Shown: positions 7,963 to 16,606, counted from the stretch's first letter. The stretch: DNA of 37,147 bases from Clostridiales bacterium (GCA_017615325.1 JAGAAI010000065.1:1-37147), one strand, 5' to 3'. Numbers and translations: made by a program. The notes: generated by a model from the letters alone, not told the origin.

Positions 7963-9144
7963 TTAAGTCCCGCTTGCAAGCCTTGCTTTGATAAAGAGGC
8001 CTGAGTCTGAGATGAAGTCATCGGGCCAGTGGCCGTCCTTCTTCTCCTCGGGAGTGAAGAGCTCGGTATAGGGCGATAAGGCATCGCTCTTCTTCATGCC
8101 GTCACCGCCGATGGAACTATAGATCCAGCTGATGTTCTTGCCGTCGAGGTAATCAAGCCAGCCGGAGGCTTCGGTGAGGAACAGATCGCTCTCATCGGTC
8201 CCGTCGGTCGTGCTCCACTCGCTTGCTATAATGCAGATGCCGTCTTCTATTGCCTTGTCACACTTATCGCGCAGCTCCTGGCCGTCGGCGCCTGCATTGA
8301 AGTGGACTGCATAGCAGATGTTGTCGCCCTTTACGGGGGATTCTGATACGAGATCTATGTCCTTGCAGCCGTTGGGCGTTCCGCAGATTATCAGGTTATC
8401 GGGATCGTTCTCGCGGATCGCTGCCGTAACTGCCTTGGCGTACTTCCTTATACGGGTCCAGTCAACATCCTTGGATTCGTCATCGAAATGCTTGCCTGAG
8501 GGCTCATTGCAGATCTCGTAGATGATGTTTTCCTTGTCGCCGTAGATCGCCGAGATGCGGGAGAAGAAGTCGACTGCGAAGTCCTTATACTGCATCGGGT
8601 CGCCGCACTCCTTGATGTGCCAGTCGATAACTACGTAGAGGCCCTGTTCTATCAGGGCATCCGTCATCTGGCAGATCGAGTTGAAGAATCCTTCTTCTTT
8701 CTTGGCGTATTCGGGGTCGTCGTTGACATCGCCCGGGAATGAGAGCCTTACAACATCACAGCCCCAGTCGTAGCCTAAGGTGGAGATGACATCGTCCGTG
8801 AAGAAATCCTGACATTCTATGATGTTGCAGGAACTTATGCCGCGGAGCTGGACCTGCTCGCCTTCCTTGTTGAGGATACTGCCATCCCCGATCTTAAGCT
8901 GCCCGTTGACGTCGACGGGGCGCTCGGATCTTATAGCTGTGCTCTTGGGGCCTATTGTTGTCTCTTCCGAAGTCTCAGTTGTCTCCTCGGTGGGTTCCTC
9001 GGAGGTCTCGACTGTCTCTTCGGTTGTTTCTGACGTGGAGGGCAGGGTCTCGGGCCCTAAGTCCTCAGAGCAGCCTGCGGCAGCACCCAGCATGAGAGCC
9101 GTGATCAGGGCTGCTGATGTTATTTCTCTTATGTGTTTATTCAT
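7963..9144 (-). CDS. Glycoside hydrolase family 5 lipoprotein (endoglucanase-like)
   Basis: A 393-residue surface lipoprotein predicted to cleave beta-1,4-glucans or related polysaccharides. The lipobox GAAAGC gives lipidated Cys25, followed by an acidic Thr/Glu/Ser linker (to about 65) and one GH5 catalytic domain (about 80-375). Visible GH5 landmarks are VVIDWH (171-176), the acid/base Glu214 in EICNEPSG, the substrate His in YAVHF (278-282), and the nucleophile Glu309 in IIASEWS. There is no carbohydrate-binding module, dockerin or SLH domain, so lipid anchoring is its only visible attachment. AAGGAG sits before the start. It is transcribed alone, between two terminators. The exact substrate (cellulose, mannan, xyloglucan) cannot be told. 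Confidence 0.9.
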   Translation of the reverse strand: MNKHIREITSAALITALMLGAAAGCSEDLGPETLPSTSETTEETVETSEEPTEETTETSEETTIGPKSTAIRSERPVDVNGQLKIGDGSILNKEGEQVQLRGISSCNIIECQDFFTDDVISTLGYDWGCDVVRLSFPGDVNDDPEYAKKEEGFFNSICQMTDALIEQGLYVVIDWHIKECGDPMQYKDFAVDFFSRISAIYGDKENIIYEICNEPSGKHFDDESKDVDWTRIRKYAKAVTAAIRENDPDNLIICGTPNGCKDIDLVSESPVKGDNICYAVHFNAGADGQELRDKCDKAIEDGICIIASEWSTTDGTDESDLFLTEASGWLDYLDGKNISWIYSSIGGDGMKKSDALSPYTELFTPEEKKDGHWPDDFISDSGLFIKARLASGT

Positions 9145-9181
9145 AGTTTTACTCCTTATGGCGCCTTGGCGCTTCCAACTA

Positions 9182-9209
9182 ATGATAACACATATGGTTT
9201 TGCGGACAA
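9182..9209 (-). promoter_or_regulatory. Probable promoter of the GH5 gene
   Basis: Read on the minus strand, TTGTCC (9204-9209) and TATCAT (9182-9187) are 16 bp apart. The -35 box overlaps the T-run of the preceding gene's terminator. A small GCGCC/GGCGC hairpin (9161-9172) lies in the leader just upstream of the ribosome binding site. Confidence 0.5.
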
Positions 9210-9236
9210 AAAAAGCCCGACCCTTAAGGTCGGGCT
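9208..9236 (-). terminator. Intrinsic terminator of the 63-residue gene
   Basis: On the minus strand AGCCCGACC / GGTCGGGCT form a 9-bp stem with a 5-base loop, followed by seven T. It lies about 80 bases after the stop codon of the small gene. Confidence 0.9.
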
Positions 9237-9238
9237 AC

Positions 9239-9270
9239 GTTACTAAGCGTTTGGGGGGGAACTTAGTAAC
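9239..9270 (-). other. 3' UTR hairpin with a C-rich loop (possible sRNA)
   Basis: GTTACTAAG (9239-9247) and CTTAGTAAC (9262-9270) form a perfect 9-bp stem. On the minus transcript the 14-base loop reads TTCCCCCCCAAACG. A second C-run (ACACCCCCTG) lies just 5' of the hairpin in the RNA. Together with the terminator at 9208-9236, this makes a two-hairpin 3' UTR of about 110 nt. Exposed C-rich motifs are how several Gram-positive small RNAs reach Shine-Dalgarno sequences. A regulatory role here is inference. Confidence 0.4.
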
Positions 9271-9317
9271 TTTCAGGGGGTGTTGTACAAGATTTAGAAG
9301 ATTGTCTTGTTGATGGG

Positions 9318-9509
9318 TCAGAGTGCCTGTTCCCAGATGCACTCACTCTTAAGGAGGGATTTTTTCTCAGCTAACGCCAACGCTTCCGCGATGGTCGGAT
9401 AGTTTCCTTTTATGTTCGACAGGGGAGTGTAAAGATCAGTTTCCAAAGATGATACCACGATCCTTGATTCGCGAGCTCCGGTTGCCTTTGTCATCTTGCA
9501 GTCTCTCAT
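9318..9509 (-). CDS. Small hypothetical protein, 63 residues
   Basis: I do not recognise this protein. It is soluble, with no signal peptide, membrane segment or Cys pair. Its C-terminal half (about 38-60, YPTIAEALALAEKKSLLKSE) looks like an amphipathic helix. Coding is supported by AGGAGGG 8 bases before the start, a plausible promoter upstream (9591-9619) and a dedicated terminator (9208-9236). It is a single-gene unit, divergent from the LRR/SLH gene at 9777. It may be a small regulator or may mainly serve as carrier for the structured 3' UTR. Confidence 0.65.
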   Translation of the reverse strand: MRDCKMTKATGARESRIVVSSLETDLYTPLSNIKGNYPTIAEALALAEKKSLLKSECIWEQAL

Positions 9510-9590
9510 CGGTTTGCCCTCCTGTCCGGGTTGGTTTATTTTTGCTTAATCTCTGTAGTCTAATTTCGCCTCTCTTCTGTTCTTGGCTCT

Positions 9591-9619
9591 AATTTATCAC
9601 GCAAGGCTTTTCGATACAA
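9591..9619 (-). promoter_or_regulatory. Possible promoter of the 63-residue gene
   Basis: On the minus strand TTGTAT (9614-9619) and TAAATT (9591-9596) are 17 bp apart, about 80 bases upstream of the start codon. Both hexamers match consensus only in part. Confidence 0.4.
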
Positions 9620-9636
9620 TTTTCAATGTTGGCCAC

Positions 9637-9675
9637 TTATGTAGCAAAAGCGACACTTAAGGTGCTTTATGTAGC
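9637..9675. repeat. Direct repeat TTATGTAGC, 30-bp period
   Basis: TTATGTAGC occurs at 9637-9645 and 9667-9675, each followed by C/A-rich sequence. Between them lies an imperfect inverted repeat around CACTTAAGGTG. The array is about 100 bases upstream of the LRR/SLH start codon and 130 bases upstream of the divergent small gene, so it may be a regulator binding site. Confidence 0.35.
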
Positions 9676-9776
9676 CAAACTCAATTTTTTTTCTTACTTT
9701 TTTCCCGAAAATGTGGTTTAGTAATTGTGTAGGATGTTTATAAACAAGTAAATCAACTCCAAAGGAGGGGAATTAT

Positions 9777-11285
9777 ATGAAAGATACTATAATCAAGAAG
9801 ACTTTGTCTCTTGTTACGGCATTATCCTGCGTAGCAGGAATTGCAATGGCCGTAAGCGCAACAGAGGCAGTAGAGATCACCGAGGCGACATTCCCGGATG
9901 AAACATTCAGGACTTATATCTCGGAGAAGTTCGATACGGATTCTGACGGATTCCTGTCAGAAAGCGAGATCGATTCTGCAAGGGAGATCGTTATCGACGG
10001 CAAAGGCATCAAGGATCTTAAAGGAATAGAGAATCTGACAAATCTTAACCGTCTTTACTGCGACAATAACAAACTGACCAGCATTGATCTTTCAGCAAAT
10101 AAGGATCTTTCGCTCCTGTATATTGAGAATAATAAGCTTAGTTCGCTTGACGTCTCAAAGAATACGGGTTTGAACGGTATCAGCTGTGCAAATAATAAGA
10201 TAACTTCTCTGGATGTATCCGGGCTTAAAGAACTTGAGAGTCTTGAAGTGCAGGAGAACAATCTTGCGGAACTGGACATTACCAATAATCCGAAGCTTAA
10301 ATATCTTCAGGCATATTCCAATAAGTTTACCAAGCTCGATATAAGCAAGAATCCCAATCTGATACTTGCGTATACCGATGGCGAACCCTTCGAGTTCGGC
10401 TTCGATTACGACAGGATCATCCGTTACGCAGATGATAATAACAATCTCTTGAGCATCAGCAAGTCGGTCGAGCTTATCACAGGTCTTGAAGAATATGACG
10501 GCATCCTGTTCGATCTGGACGATCCCAACCCGAATGAGAATGTTGCCAGGATCAGATGCGGAAGCTTTTCCAAACCGTCAGTAACCGGAGCCGGTGACGA
10601 GGAGGTAAAGTTCAATGTGTCTGACGAATCGATCGCAAAGATCGACGATGACGGCAACATCGTAGGAATTAAAGCAGGGCTTGTTACGATCACGGCTACC
10701 TGCGGTGAGAAGACGGCCGTCCGTAAGGTCAGGATCCTCTATATGGATCTTACAGACGAGACATCTTTCTGGTATGTCCCGACCTATTATCTTACCGATG
10801 CAGGTGTTGTAAAGGGTTACGACAAGCAGACCAAGTTCAAGGCCACTAACAAGTGCACCAGAGCTCAGATGGTAACATTCATATGGCGTCTCGCAGGATC
10901 CCCCGAACCGGAGGGCAAGACCTGCAAATTCACGGATGTCAAGAAATCAGATTATTTCTACAAGGCCTGCATCTGGGGCAACGAGAATCACATTGTAGAA
11001 GGGTATTCCAACAATACATTCCGTCCTAAGGTAGTCTGTGCCCGCCGTCATGCGGTAACATTCCTCTGGCGTCTGGCAGGCAGCCCCGAGCCCGAGACTA
11101 CCAGCAACAAGTTCATCGATGTAGAGACTAAGGATTATTTCTACAAGCCGACACTCTGGGCTTCCGAGAAGAAGATCCTCGAAGGCTACGGCGACGACAC
11201 ATTCCGTCCTAACGGCGCATGCCTCAGGCGTCAGATGACAACATTCCTCTATAAGTACGACAAGTTCGTAAACGGGAAAGGGTAA
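9777..11285 (+). CDS. Secreted EF-hand / LRR / Big2 / SLH surface protein
   Basis: A 502-residue exported protein likely bound to the cell wall by three C-terminal SLH modules (about 323-502). AAAGGAGGGG precedes the start. After a signal peptide (1-29), residues 53-64 (DTDSDGFLSESE) form a textbook EF-hand calcium loop. About five 21-residue leucine-rich repeats follow (75-205), of the type L-x-x-L-x-x-x-x-N-x-L-T-S-L-D-V-S-x-N. A Big2-like domain (270-320) precedes the SLH region. The modules carry CTRAQ, CARRH and CLRRQ, as in the SLH proteins at 153 and 31815, and end in YKYDKFVNG. It is a shorter relative of the 31815 protein, and only two of its LRRs keep the Cys seen in nearly every repeat there. 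A role in adhesion or substrate binding is inference. Confidence 0.88.
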   Translation: MKDTIIKKTLSLVTALSCVAGIAMAVSATEAVEITEATFPDETFRTYISEKFDTDSDGFLSESEIDSAREIVIDGKGIKDLKGIENLTNLNRLYCDNNKLTSIDLSANKDLSLLYIENNKLSSLDVSKNTGLNGISCANNKITSLDVSGLKELESLEVQENNLAELDITNNPKLKYLQAYSNKFTKLDISKNPNLILAYTDGEPFEFGFDYDRIIRYADDNNNLLSISKSVELITGLEEYDGILFDLDDPNPNENVARIRCGSFSKPSVTGAGDEEVKFNVSDESIAKIDDDGNIVGIKAGLVTITATCGEKTAVRKVRILYMDLTDETSFWYVPTYYLTDAGVVKGYDKQTKFKATNKCTRAQMVTFIWRLAGSPEPEGKTCKFTDVKKSDYFYKACIWGNENHIVEGYSNNTFRPKVVCARRHAVTFLWRLAGSPEPETTSNKFIDVETKDYFYKPTLWASEKKILEGYGDDTFRPNGACLRRQMTTFLYKYDKFVNGKG

Positions 11286-11308
11286 TCAGCTATATACTCA
11301 CAGTCAAT

Positions 11309-11338
11309 AAAGGGGTGCCTTGCGGGGCGCCCCTTTTT
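11309..11338 (+). terminator. Intrinsic terminator after the LRR/SLH gene
   Basis: AGGGGTGCC / GGCGCCCCT form a 9-bp stem (one G-T pair) with a 6-base loop, followed by TTTT. Confidence 0.88.
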
Positions 11339-11368
11339 CATGCGTCGGCGAGTGCATATGCCCTCAAA

Positions 11369-11397
11369 TTGCCACTTTTCGAAAAGATATATATAAT
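11369..11397 (+). promoter_or_regulatory. Strong SigA-type promoter of the M1-type tandem operon
   Basis: TTGCCA (11369-11374) and a perfect TATAAT (11392-11397) are 17 bp apart, with a start site expected near 11404 and a leader of about 43 nt. The spacer contains the palindrome TTTTCGAAAA (11376-11385), which also occurs at the copper ATPase promoter. Confidence 0.72.
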
Positions 11398-11446
11398 CTG
11401 TGTGTTGTAAAATATATCTATAAATGGATATAAGGGGGAGAATTTC

Positions 11447-13117
11447 ATGAATAAGAATATCCGTATTGTCGCGCTGTGTTTGGCGGCATCAATGATGATC
11501 TCTCTTGCGGCCTGCAGACCGCAGGGCCAGGAGACTACAGCAACTTCCGAGACAACAACTGAAGCAACGACAACAACTTCTGCTGCGGCTAGCGAGACGA
11601 CTAAGGAATCCGAGACTTCGGCAACCAGTGATGATAACGGCCTGCCGCTGAAGGGCTGCAAGATCGAATTCAAGCCTGAAGATCAGCGATATCACTATGA
11701 TATGGATCTTAAGCTCGATACTTCCAGGAAGACCATAGGCGGGCATGTGGTGTTTGATTTCTATAATGATTCAGCTGCTGACTGGGACAAGCTCTGCCTG
11801 CGCGATTATCCGAGCCTTTATAAGAACCCCAAGAATGTCGGATACGACGCCGGCGTCAAGACGCATGGCGAGATCACAGAGATCACCAATATCACTGACG
11901 GCAGGAACAACGGGAAGATCGAGATGACTCGCGATGAGGATGTCTCTGTAGTATGGCTTCCGCTTGCGACGGCATTAAAGCCCGGCGAGAAGATGACTCT
12001 GTCTTATGATTTCGTTGCGACCATTCCGACTGTTGCCGACAGATACGGTTATCAGGACGGAGTCTACAACGTGACTAACTTCTATCCGATTCTGGCTGAA
12101 TACACTGCTGACGGCTGGTCTCACGCGGGTTTCTACAGTGTCGGTGAGTGCTTCTATTCCGAGATCTCGGATTACGATGTGAGACTTACCGTGCCGGAGG
12201 ACATGGTCGTATTGTCGACAGGCCTCGAAAACGGTGAGAACAAAAGATCAGACAGCAAGACGATCACGATCCATGCTGACTGTGTAAGAGACTTCGTATT
12301 CAGCTGCAGCCAGGATTTCGAAGTCGTCGAGGGAGATTATAAGGATACACATATCCGTGTAGCCTATACTGAGGAAGATTATCCTGAATATTATGGCAAG
12401 ACTGCCGAGGTCTACCTTAAGGCATCGATCGATTCATTAAGGATCTTCGGTGAGGCATTCGGAGAATACCCCTATAAGGATCTTGAAGTTATTATCGCCC
12501 CTATCGCTGCGGGCGGCATGGAATATCCGAACCTGATAATCATCACCAAGGATTCTTATGCAGCAGAAGAGGATGAGGAATCCCAGGATCAGATCATTCA
12601 ATTAGAGGCAGATAATGTAGTATCACACGAGATAGGACATCAGTGGTTCATGGGCATCGTCGGATCCAACTCTGGCATGCAGCCCTGGCTGGATGAGTCT
12701 TTCGCGTCTTACACGGAATATGTCTATGATGTGGGAGTCTATCCTGATAAGAGCGATAATGAACGTTTGCCGATAACTTTTAAAGATGACAGCTCTGATG
12801 AGGAATGGAAGGCGAATATGACCGAGAGCGGGTATATTCCGATCAACAGACCTTATTATGATTTTGACAACCAATTTGTCTATATAACAGCAGTCTATTC
12901 AATGGGCAAGGATCTTCTCATCGATATGGAAAAGGCCGTAGGCAGGGAAGACTTCTATGCCATCATCCGCGAATATGTTCAGGAGAATGCTTTCAGGAAC
13001 GCAGATCAGTCCGATTTCTTCAGAGTGCTCTATAAGTATGCGGGTACTGATAACAAGGAACTCAACAGTCTGACATTCAAATATCTTGATGATAAGGGAC
13101 AGGCTCCTGCGGCCTGA
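11447..13117 (+). CDS. M1-family metallopeptidase lipoprotein, tandem copy 1
   Basis: A 556-residue zinc peptidase expected to be lipid-anchored outside the membrane. AAGGGGGAG precedes the start. The lipobox SLAAC gives lipidated Cys21, followed by a Thr/Glu/Ser linker to about 62. HEIGHQW at 394-400 with Glu417 gives the HEXXH-X18-E zinc site. AGGMEYPN upstream is the GXMEN-like loop. Length and layout match the short M1 lipoproteins that lack the ERAP1-like C-terminal domain. It heads a run of three paralogues with gaps of 28 and 23 nt and no terminator between them, so it is likely the first gene of an operon driven from 11369. The divergent linkers contrast with conserved catalytic parts. 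Substrate and whether all copies are active are unknown. Confidence 0.88.
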   Translation: MNKNIRIVALCLAASMMISLAACRPQGQETTATSETTTEATTTTSAAASETTKESETSATSDDNGLPLKGCKIEFKPEDQRYHYDMDLKLDTSRKTIGGHVVFDFYNDSAADWDKLCLRDYPSLYKNPKNVGYDAGVKTHGEITEITNITDGRNNGKIEMTRDEDVSVVWLPLATALKPGEKMTLSYDFVATIPTVADRYGYQDGVYNVTNFYPILAEYTADGWSHAGFYSVGECFYSEISDYDVRLTVPEDMVVLSTGLENGENKRSDSKTITIHADCVRDFVFSCSQDFEVVEGDYKDTHIRVAYTEEDYPEYYGKTAEVYLKASIDSLRIFGEAFGEYPYKDLEVIIAPIAAGGMEYPNLIIITKDSYAAEEDEESQDQIIQLEADNVVSHEIGHQWFMGIVGSNSGMQPWLDESFASYTEYVYDVGVYPDKSDNERLPITFKDDSSDEEWKANMTESGYIPINRPYYDFDNQFVYITAVYSMGKDLLIDMEKAVGREDFYAIIREYVQENAFRNADQSDFFRVLYKYAGTDNKELNSLTFKYLDDKGQAPAA

Positions 13118-13145
13118 CCGGCATAAGGGAAGGGAGAGATAGAAG

Positions 13146-14831
13146 ATGAAAAAAGCAGATAAGATCGTAGCGCTGCTCCTGGTGCTGTCGATGGTGAGCT
13201 CACTCTCGGCGTGTAAGGTCCATTTCAATGTGCACGGCAAGGTGACATCAGAGACAACAACGGAAACTACGACTGAAGCTACTACGGAATCAACCACTTC
13301 CGAGACTACGAAGGCGGCTGAAACAACAGAGGCTACCACTGCTGCGACTACAGCAGAGATCAAGACCGGCATCCCGGAGAAGGGCTGCAAGATCGAGTTT
13401 AAGCCGGTCGATCAGCGCTATCACTACGATATGGATCTGACTTTGGATGATAAGGAAGACACGATCGGAGGTCATGTCGAATTCACATTCTATAACGATT
13501 CCGATGCTGACTGGGACAAGCTCTGCTTAAGAGACTATCCGAGCCTTTTCACGGATCCGAAAAACGTAGGCTACGACGGCGGTATCAAGACGAACGGCGC
13601 CACAACCGATATCAGCAACATCAAGGACGGCAGGACCGGTAATGCGATCGAGATGAGCCGTGATGAAGATGTCTCTGTCGTATGGCTCCCTCTGGCAACG
13701 GCCTTAAAGCCCGGAGAGGAGATGACCTTGTCCTATGACTTTGTCGCAAAGGTTCCGACCGTTGCTGACCGCTACGGCGTTAAAGACGGTGTATATAACG
13801 TCACCAATTTCTATCCTATCCTTGCCGAATACACCAAGGACGGCTGGTCTCACGAGCAGTACTACAATGTAGGCGAGTGCTTCTATTCTGAGATCTCGGA
13901 TTACGATGTGAGACTTACAGTCCCTGAGAAGATGGTGATCCTGTCGACCGGTCTCGAAAAGGGTGAGACCCAAAACGACGGCAGCAAGACCATAACGATC
14001 CACGCTGACTGCGTAAGAGACTTCGTCTTCTGCGGAAGCGAAGATTTCAAGATCATCGAAGGCGATTACAAGGACACGCATATCCGTGTTGCATATACAG
14101 AAGAGAACAAGGCTGAAACATACAGGAGGCTGGCTGAAGGCTGTCTTGAGGCTTCTGTCAATTCTCTTAGAGTTTTCGGTGAGCAGTTCGGAGAGTATCC
14201 CTATAAGGATCTTGAAGTCATCCTGGCACCCATCGATGCAGGCGGTATGGAATATCCCAATCTTGTGATCATCACCAAGGATGTTTATATGGCAGGGAGT
14301 ATTGACGATATGATCGATTATGTCGGCTCGAGCATAGTATCGCACGAGATCGGACATCAGTGGTTCATGGGTATCGTCGGTTCTAACTCGGGATTGGAAC
14401 CCTGGCTTGATGAGTCTTTCGCATCCTATACGGAATATGTTTACGAATGGGGTGTACATAAGCATAAGTCGGTCATCAACCGCAGGATGATCATGAATGA
14501 CGATTACTATAACAAAGACTGGGTTGAGAGAAACACGGCGGATGACATTATTCCGATCAACAGACCCTACTATGATTTCAGTAATCAGGGGAGCTTCATA
14601 TCCGCAGCTTACATGTTCGGTAAAGATGCGCTTATGGCAATGGACTGCTCACTCGATGACGAAGAGTTTTGCGGTATCATCCGTGCGTACGTGCAGAAGT
14701 GTGCTTTCAAGAATGCGACCCAGAAGGATTTCTTCGATACGCTCTATCAGTATGCCGGAACGGATAACGATGCGATCAACAAGATCATCCGTCTTTACTT
14801 CGATGAGAGTGTCCAGCCGCCTGCTGCTTAA
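13146..14831 (+). CDS. M1-family metallopeptidase lipoprotein, tandem copy 2
   Basis: A 561-residue paralogue of the preceding gene. The lipobox SLSAC gives lipidated Cys21. The linker (about 30-70) is almost pure T/E/S/A. HEIGH at 400-404 and Glu423 complete the zinc site; AGGMEYPN is intact. GGGAGAGA lies before the start, 28 bases after the previous stop. It resembles copy 3 more than copy 1: long stretches around 13965-14110 are nearly identical at DNA level to 15684-15825, which suggests recent duplication or gene conversion. The C-terminal segment INRPYYDF to the end, which should carry the catalytic Tyr region, is conserved among the three. Confidence 0.88.
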   Translation: MKKADKIVALLLVLSMVSSLSACKVHFNVHGKVTSETTTETTTEATTESTTSETTKAAETTEATTAATTAEIKTGIPEKGCKIEFKPVDQRYHYDMDLTLDDKEDTIGGHVEFTFYNDSDADWDKLCLRDYPSLFTDPKNVGYDGGIKTNGATTDISNIKDGRTGNAIEMSRDEDVSVVWLPLATALKPGEEMTLSYDFVAKVPTVADRYGVKDGVYNVTNFYPILAEYTKDGWSHEQYYNVGECFYSEISDYDVRLTVPEKMVILSTGLEKGETQNDGSKTITIHADCVRDFVFCGSEDFKIIEGDYKDTHIRVAYTEENKAETYRRLAEGCLEASVNSLRVFGEQFGEYPYKDLEVILAPIDAGGMEYPNLVIITKDVYMAGSIDDMIDYVGSSIVSHEIGHQWFMGIVGSNSGLEPWLDESFASYTEYVYEWGVHKHKSVINRRMIMNDDYYNKDWVERNTADDIIPINRPYYDFSNQGSFISAAYMFGKDALMAMDCSLDDEEFCGIIRAYVQKCAFKNATQKDFFDTLYQYAGTDNDAINKIIRLYFDESVQPPAA

Positions 14832-14854
14832 CACAAAAAAAAGGGGATCAGAAA

Positions 14855-16543
14855 ATGAAGAAGACAAACAGGATCATTGCGCTGCTTTTGGTGTTGTCGA
14901 TGGTGAGCTCGCTCTCGGCATGTAAACTGCATTTTAACCTTCACGGGAAGGCATCATCCGAGACATCAGAGACGACTGAAACAACGACAACAGCGACTAC
15001 GGAAGCAACAAGTTCCGTGACCACAACGGCAAAAGAAACAGAGACGAGCGCAACAGCTGCTTCAGTAATAGATAAGACGGGTATTCCCGAGAAGGGCTGC
15101 AAGATCGAATTTAAGCCGGTCGAAGATCGCTATCACTACGATATGGATCTGACTCTGGACAAAGAGGAGAAGACGATCGGAGGACACGTCGACTTCACCT
15201 TCTTTAACGATTCCGATGCTGATTGGGATAATCTCTGCTTAAGGGATTATCCGAGCCTTTTTAAGGATCCGAAGACAGCCGGCTACGATGCCGGTGTCTG
15301 GACGAATGGTGAGATTACAGACATCAGCAACATCAAGGACGGGAGGACCGGTGCATCCATTGATATGAGCCGTGATGAGGATGTCTCTGTGGTATGGCTT
15401 CCTCTGGCGACGCCTCTTGCGCCCGGCGAGAAGATGACACTGTCCTATGACTTCATTGCGACTGTTCCGACCGTTGCAGACCGTTATGGGGTGCAGAATG
15501 GAGTATTTAACGTTACCAATTTCTATCCTATCCTTGCCGAATACACCAAAGACGGCTGGTCACACGAGAAGTACTACAATTGCGGCGAGTGCTTCTATTC
15601 GGAGATCTCGGATTACGATGTGAGGCTTACGGTTCCTGAGAACATGGTCGTGCTCTCGACAGGCCTTGAGCAGGGTGAGACCCAAAACGACGGCAGCAAG
15701 ACCATAACGATCCATGCTGACTGTGTAAGAGACTTCGTATTCTGCGGAAGCGAGGAATTCAAGACCGTCGAAGGCGATTACAAGGATACGCATATCCGTG
15801 TGGCATATACCGAAGAGAACAAGGCGTTAACTTATAAGACATTAGCTGAAGGCTGTCTTGAGGCATCGGTCAATTCCTTAAGGGTCTTCGGTGAGGCATT
15901 CGGTGAATATCCCTATAAGGATCTTGAAGTCATCCTTGCGCCCATCGCTGCCGGCGGAATGGAATATCCCAATCTCATTATAATTACCAAGGACATAGGG
16001 GCCGGTTCAGATATCAACAATGTGATCAATACTGTTGGTGCGACCATCGTATCGCACGAGATAGGACACCAGTGGTTCATGGGTATAGTCGGCTCTAACT
16101 CCGGAATGGAACCCTGGCTCGATGAGTCTTTCGCATCCTATACGGAATATGTCTACGATTATGGTGTGAACCATCACAGATCCTATATCGATCCTTCGGT
16201 CATATTGGGTGATGCGTATATAGATGATGAATGGATCAGGAACAACAAGTCTGTGGACTATATTCCGATCAACAGACCCTTCTATGATTTCAACTACGAG
16301 GGAAGCTTTATTACTGCGGCTTATTCGCTCGGGAAAGATGCGCTGATCGCCATGGACAGCTGTCTTGAAGACGGGGAGTTCTACGGGATCATCCGCGCTT
16401 ATGTCCAGAAGTGCGCCTTCAGGAATGCGACCCAGAAGGATTTCTTCGATACACTCTATCAGTATGCGGGAACGGACAATAAGGCGCTCAACAAGATCAT
16501 TAATTCTTACTTCGACGAGAGTGTCCAGCCCCCGGCAGCATGA
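14855..16543 (+). CDS. M1-family metallopeptidase lipoprotein, tandem copy 3
   Basis: A 562-residue paralogue closing the tandem array. AAGGGGA precedes the start, 23 bases after copy 2. The first 25 residues are nearly the same as in copy 2, including the SLSAC lipobox (Cys21). The Thr/Glu/Ser linker differs in length. HEIGH at 401-405 and Glu424 are intact, as is AGGMEYPN. It shares the ending ESVQPPAA with copy 2. No convincing terminator follows in the 63 bases before the copper ATPase gene, so some read-through into that gene is possible. Confidence 0.88.
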   Translation: MKKTNRIIALLLVLSMVSSLSACKLHFNLHGKASSETSETTETTTTATTEATSSVTTTAKETETSATAASVIDKTGIPEKGCKIEFKPVEDRYHYDMDLTLDKEEKTIGGHVDFTFFNDSDADWDNLCLRDYPSLFKDPKTAGYDAGVWTNGEITDISNIKDGRTGASIDMSRDEDVSVVWLPLATPLAPGEKMTLSYDFIATVPTVADRYGVQNGVFNVTNFYPILAEYTKDGWSHEKYYNCGECFYSEISDYDVRLTVPENMVVLSTGLEQGETQNDGSKTITIHADCVRDFVFCGSEEFKTVEGDYKDTHIRVAYTEENKALTYKTLAEGCLEASVNSLRVFGEAFGEYPYKDLEVILAPIAAGGMEYPNLIIITKDIGAGSDINNVINTVGATIVSHEIGHQWFMGIVGSNSGMEPWLDESFASYTEYVYDYGVNHHRSYIDPSVILGDAYIDDEWIRNNKSVDYIPINRPFYDFNYEGSFITAAYSLGKDALIAMDSCLEDGEFYGIIRAYVQKCAFRNATQKDFFDTLYQYAGTDNKALNKIINSYFDESVQPPAA

Positions 16544-16571
16544 TCTTATGCATTGGTTAGCATAAACTAAC

Positions 16572-16606
16572 TTGTTTTCGAAAAGGCATCAATCTATAAT
16601 GATGCC
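16572..16606 (+). promoter_or_regulatory. Copper ATPase promoter abutting the start codon, with inverted repeat
   Basis: TTGTTT (16572-16577) and a perfect TATAAT (16595-16600) are 17 bp apart. Only six bases separate the -10 box from the ATG at 16607, so the transcript would begin at or next to the start codon. GGCATCA (16585-16591) and TGATGCC (16600-16606) form a perfect 7-bp inverted repeat with an 8-bp centre covering the -10 box; this is a candidate operator. No CopY-type TACAnnTGTA box is seen. Confidence 0.65.

Noticed and set aside
13704..14465. 253-codon minus-strand open frame inside M1-type copy 2
   Set aside because: Antisense shadow of a conserved enzyme; the corresponding frame in copy 3 is broken into shorter pieces, which argues against selection.
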